Assembly (NCBI GenBank): GCA_033720735.1
Contig: JAWWBX010000180.1
Span: forward strand, 1 to 8,849
From: B8-G4 sp033720735
GTDB taxonomy: Bacteria > Bacteroidota > Bacteroidia > Chitinophagales > Saprospiraceae
Direction: 5' to 3'
DNA: 8,849 nucleotides
Below are positions 6,510 through 8,849 of the stretch, in pieces. The notes beneath the pieces were generated by a model, which worked only from the letters and a program-made list of their open reading frames with translations, was not told where the DNA came from and did no database searches. Each line of letters starts with the position of its first letter. Position 1 is the first letter of the stretch. Position numbers and translations under genes: made by a program.

Positions 6510-6614
6510 GGGGTGACCGGGAGAAAAAATGGGCTGCCCTTCCGCCTCTGGCTTTAGGGACAAAGGGTGGTCTGCACACTTAGACACCGGAAGAAGCAGC
6601 CCGTTGTCAACCCC
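6510..6614. other. Nested long inverted repeat, candidate structured RNA or terminator
   Basis: Successive arms pair across about 105 nt. GGGGTGAC (6510-6517) pairs with GTCAACCCC (6606-6614) with one bulge. GGGCTGC (6531-6537) pairs with GCAGCCC (6596-6602). CTTCCG (6539-6544) pairs with CGGAAG (6588-6593). Within the remaining loop GGTGGTCT (6566-6573) pairs with AGACACC (6582-6588), with a one-G bulge and one shared base at 6588. The nesting is more than expected by chance. On the minus strand the distal arm GGGCAGCCC is followed by A and six Ts, a terminator-like look; on the plus strand there is no T-run. It could be a small RNA, an mRNA 3' structure, or a minus-strand terminator. It is not a recognised RNA family. 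Confidence 0.4.
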
Positions 6615-6793
6615 TTTAACTTGAAGAAAACTGAGCGGGAGCAAGGCTCCCGACTGCTTGTGACCAACGATGCGTTCACCGTCGGTATTGATACTTACGG
6701 GAAATCGCACTCCATGGATTTTTTCCGTGCAAACTTTTTTCGGTTTTTCAGCGAAAGACCGATGATGATGAAATTTCTAGCTTTACACCTGTA
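6615..6793. other. Non-coding stretch upstream of the sigma factor gene
   Basis: Together with 6462-6614 this makes a 332-nt gap without a convincing gene. It contains a 7-bp stem with a 3-nt loop (CGGGAGC/GCTCCCG, 6636-6652), which on the minus strand is followed after six bases by TTTTCTTC. A T-rich tract with T-runs of five to seven lies at 6719-6748. No clear TTG/TAnnTTTG promoter was found for the sigma gene; TAGCTTTA (6779-6786) matches five of six fixed bases but has no TTG upstream and sits only 8 nt before the start codon. Confidence 0.4.
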
Positions 6794-6794
6794 G
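6762..6794 (+). other. Possible 10-codon leader ORF overlapping the sigma factor start
   Basis: Three consecutive ATG codons open a frame encoding MMMKFLALHL that ends in TAG at 6792-6794. The last base of this stop is the first base of the GTG start of the sigma factor (TAGTG), the arrangement of translational coupling. The frame is also open further upstream to 6567 without recognisable content. Whether it is translated is unknown; it may be chance. Confidence 0.2.
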
Positions 6795-7378
6795 TGCCAG
6801 ACCAGGAACTATATCAACGCATTGCTGAACGCGACACGGCCGCGATGAGCACGCTGTACGATCAATACTCGGCAGCGCTCTTTGGTGTGATCCTGCGCGT
6901 CGTGAAGTCACGGGAGGTCGCCAATGATCTGTTGCAGGATGCGTTTGTCAAGATCTGGCAACGCGGGGCCAGCTATGACCCTGCCAAAGGGTCGTACTAC
7001 ACCTGGATGCTGAATGTCGCACGCAATACAGCCCTCGACAAGGTCCGGTCGGCACCACACCGGTTCCGGAAAAAAATCCACACACTGGACAATCCCGTAT
7101 CTGCTTATGACCATATGCGTGATGAGTTGCGCGTGGATCATATTGGATTGGACAATGTGATCGGACAGTTGGAAGAAAAGCATCGGGTCGTGATCGACCT
7201 GATCTACTTTGAAGGATATACACAAAAAGAAGTACACGAACACCTTGACATCCCGCTGGGCACGGTGAAGACCCGGCTGCGGCTGGCCCTGCGCGAACTG
7301 CGCAAGCACCTGGACCTGGCGGTGATGGCGTTGGTGGCACTGGTCTCCGGTGCATTGGAATGGATCATGCAAATTTGA
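6794..7378 (+). CDS. ECF-type RNA polymerase sigma factor (sigma-70 family)
   Basis: The 194-residue protein is a group IV sigma factor. Region 2 spans about 20-90: ALFGVILRVV, EVANDLLQDAFVKIWQR, then SYYTWMLNVARNTALDKVRS, the last part corresponding to the -10 recognition helix. Region 4 spans about 121-172, with LEEKHRVVIDLIYFEGYTQ and the helix-turn-helix EVHEHLDIPLGTVKTRLRLALRELRK. It directs RNA polymerase to a small regulon and is expected to be held inactive by the anti-sigma factor encoded 1 nt downstream. The start is GTG at 6794; no in-frame ATG exists nearby, and the family usually begins at this point. Odd: after region 4 there is a hydrophobic tail of about 20 residues (LDLAVMALVALVSGALEWIM) not needed for sigma function. 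Confidence 0.93.
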   Translation: MPDQELYQRIAERDTAAMSTLYDQYSAALFGVILRVVKSREVANDLLQDAFVKIWQRGASYDPAKGSYYTWMLNVARNTALDKVRSAPHRFRKKIHTLDNPVSAYDHMRDELRVDHIGLDNVIGQLEEKHRVVIDLIYFEGYTQKEVHEHLDIPLGTVKTRLRLALRELRKHLDLAVMALVALVSGALEWIMQI

Positions 7379-7379
7379 T

Positions 7380-8153
7380 TTGAACGTACAGGAATACATA
7401 GCGTCCGGAATTCTTGAGCAGTATGTGCTCGGCTTGTTGCCTGCCGACCAGGCAGCGGAGGTGGAACAACATGCGCGTGATTATCCCGAGATCCAGGCTG
7501 AGATCGCGGCCATCAGCGCTGCGATCGAGCGCTACGCCACCTTGCACGCGGTCGAACCGGATCCGGAGATCAAGCAGCAGGTCATGGTCCGCATCGGGTC
7601 CGATGAGGTCCGTCCGGCTGCGCCGCGGCGCCGGCCACCCTGGCTCTGGTTGCTTACCGTGCTGCTCGTCGCCGCCCTGGCCGGTATCGCGTTGCTGTGG
7701 AGTAACCTGCAACAGGTACGGTCAGACCTTGCCGACCTGCAAGTGTCATTCGATCAGCTGCAACAGGATTGCGACACGATTCGCAGTCAGCAGGCATTCG
7801 CCCAGACACAACTCAATCTGCTCCGTGACGACGCCACCCGGACCGTCTTGTTGGCGGGAACGACTCTGTCTCCCGAATCACAAGTGACGATCTACTGGAA
7901 TCCGGACCGTCAGGCCACGTTGATGGACGTCGTCAACCTTCCCGACCCACCCGCCAACCGGCAGTATCAACTCTGGGCGCTGGTGGGTGGCACCCCGGTC
8001 GATATGGGTGTCATCACTCTCGATCCCGCGGTCGATTCGCTCCTGCAGGTGCCGCACGTTGACGGTGCCGGCGGCTTTGCCATCACCCTCGAACCGGCAG
8101 GCGGTAGTGTCAACCCGACGCTCGACCAGATGTATGTGATTGGCACGATCTGA
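7380..8153 (+). CDS. RskA-type transmembrane anti-sigma factor
   Basis: The product (about 257 residues from TTG 7380) has a cytoplasmic N-terminal anti-sigma domain (NVQEYIASGILEQYVLGLL...), one transmembrane helix (WLWLLTVLLVAALAGIALLW), a predicted coiled coil rich in Leu, Gln and Asp (NLQQVRSDLADLQVSFDQLQ onward), and a C-terminal RskA domain. The latter shows the motifs YWNPDRQATLMDVVNLPDPP, YQLWALVGGTPVDMG and GGFAITLEPAGG. It should bind and restrain the neighbouring sigma factor and release it after an envelope signal. The N-terminal domain lacks the zinc HxxxCxxC motif of other anti-sigma factors, as usual for this group. The TTG start lies 1 nt after the sigma stop and gives the typical family N-terminus; a GTG at 7350 overlapping the sigma gene by 29 nt is an alternative. 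No ATG is available. Confidence 0.9.
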   Translation: MNVQEYIASGILEQYVLGLLPADQAAEVEQHARDYPEIQAEIAAISAAIERYATLHAVEPDPEIKQQVMVRIGSDEVRPAAPRRRPPWLWLLTVLLVAALAGIALLWSNLQQVRSDLADLQVSFDQLQQDCDTIRSQQAFAQTQLNLLRDDATRTVLLAGTTLSPESQVTIYWNPDRQATLMDVVNLPDPPANRQYQLWALVGGTPVDMGVITLDPAVDSLLQVPHVDGAGGFAITLEPAGGSVNPTLDQMYVIGTI

Positions 8154-8177
8154 CTTCGGCCGCAGCCATCACGTCTG

Positions 8178-8849
8178 ATTTGGCAAATCGGCAGATCGTT
8201 TCGTGTTCCGCGTTTCGCGTTTTGCGTGGCAGGAGTTTAACGACAGCTGCCCTCCGTTGTGTTCGCTGTGTTCGCCGTGGTGAAATTGTTCTTCAGATAG
8301 CACCATCCTGATGACAAGGACACCTGAGCAGATGAACAAGTCCAGATTGGCAAATCGGCAAATAGTTCCGTGTTCCGCGTTTGGCGTTTTGCGTGGCAGG
8401 TGTTTAACGACATCTGCTCTCCGTTGTGTTCGCTGTGTCCGCCGTGGTGAATTTGTTCTTCAGATACACCACCATGATGACAAGACACCAGAGCAGATGA
8501 ACAAATCCGCAGATCGGCGAATCGGCAGATCGTTTCGTGTTCCGCGTTTCGTGTTTTGCGTGGCAGGAGTTTAACGACAGCTGCACTGCGTTGTGTTCGC
8601 CGTGTCCGCTGTGGTGAAAATGTTCTGCAGATGCACCACCATGATGACCAATGACACCAGAGCAGATTGGCGAATCCGCGAATTGGCAAATTGGCGAATC
8701 GGCAGATTGTTCCGTGTTCCGCGTTTCGCGTTTCGCGTGGCAGGAGTTTAACGACAGCTGCACTGCGTTGTGTTCGTTGTGTCCGCCGTAGTGAAATTGT
8801 TCTTCAGATAGCACCACCCTGATGACAAGGACACCTGAGCAGATGAACA
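8178..8849. repeat. Four-copy tandem repeat of about 167 bp with internal short repeats
   Basis: The anchor GTTTAACGA occurs at 8235, 8402, 8569 and 8746, giving periods of 167, 167 and 177 bp. Copies span roughly 8178-8343, 8344-8509, 8510-8662 and 8663-8849, the last cut by the window edge. Each unit is made of shorter repeats. There is a variable run of 8-bp units like ATCGGCAG/ATTGGCGA (about 2, 2, 3 and 5 copies), then 7-bp units (GTTCCGC, GTTTCGC, GTTTTGC, GTGGCAG), a unique core with GACAGCTGC, then 9-bp units (CGTTGTGTT, CGCTGTGTT, CGCCGTGGT), and a tail with GATGACA and GAGCAGATGAACA. The first copy starts about 24 nt after the anti-sigma stop. The period is not a multiple of three, so reading frames change between copies and the array is not protein-coding. 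No other gene is seen in 8154-8849. Confidence 0.93.

Noticed and set aside
6566..6610. SRP (4.5S) RNA gene
   Set aside because: The plus strand has CCGGAAGAAGCAGCC, close to the conserved SRP apical sequence, but the GTCAGG side is missing and the bases flanking GGAA cannot form the closing stem; the match follows from the inverted repeat.
6636..6652. Intrinsic terminator for the desaturase at the CGGGAGC/GCTCCCG hairpin
   Set aside because: On the plus strand no T-run follows the stem, and it lies about 175 nt after the stop; the weak T-tract is on the minus-strand side only.
6435..6710. Minus-strand 91-codon open frame
   Set aside because: It starts with GTG, has no recognisable domain, overlaps the desaturase end and coincides with the inverted repeats; more likely chance openness.
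8237..8817. Two overlapping minus-strand open frames of 150 and 137 codons
   Set aside because: They lie wholly inside the tandem array. The 167-bp period shifts frame each copy, so the two frames translate different phases of the same repeat, and the Cys/His/Arg/Thr-rich peptides show no domain.
8178..8849. CRISPR array
   Set aside because: The repeated units are about 167 bp and contiguous, with no short repeats separated by unique spacers, and no cas genes are near.

Overview
The window looks like chromosomal DNA of a Bacteroidota bacterium with moderate GC, perhaps of the Saprospiraceae/Chitinophagales type. Evidence: a secreted protein built like a type IX secretion (T9SS) cargo, an ECF sigma factor paired with an RskA-type anti-sigma factor, weak or absent Shine-Dalgarno sequences before most genes, candidate promoters resembling the Bacteroidota TTG-N19-21-TAnnTTTG pattern, and short TTTAA-rich heptad repeats between genes. 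The lineage is inferred from gene content; there is no marker gene.

Layout. At 1-341 (minus) lies the N-terminal part of a small outer-membrane beta-barrel protein that runs off the left edge. Bases 342-746 look empty but hold a decayed plus-strand VOC/PhnB-family gene (about 474-720). A minus-strand block follows, from 5206 down to 747. In transcription order it contains a DUF4440/SnoaL-like lipoprotein and a P-loop nucleoside kinase (10 nt apart), a DUF922 putative secreted zinc protease, a DUF1801 protein, a secreted protein with a CxxCH motif and a T9SS-like C-terminus, and an alpha/beta hydrolase of the proline iminopeptidase type (5 nt after the previous gene). On the plus strand are a membrane fatty acid desaturase (5349-6461), a 332-nt intergenic stretch with strong inverted repeats, and a two-gene operon of ECF sigma factor and RskA-like anti-sigma factor (6794-8153). 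From about 8178 to the right edge the window is filled by a four-copy tandem repeat of about 167 bp.

How the genes work together. The sigma/anti-sigma pair is the only clear functional module: a membrane-spanning anti-sigma factor would hold the sigma factor until an envelope signal arrives. The lipoprotein/kinase pair and the CxxCH protein/hydrolase pair are probably each co-transcribed, but nothing in the sequence ties their functions together. Several products (hydrolase, CxxCH protein, DUF922 protein, DUF4440 protein, beta-barrel protein) carry export signals, so the region is rich in envelope functions.

The least explained parts are the mosaic tandem repeat at 8178-8849, the nested inverted repeat at 6510-6614, the VOC gene remnant, and a hydrophobic tail on the sigma factor. 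No complete novel defence or mobile system could be supported.
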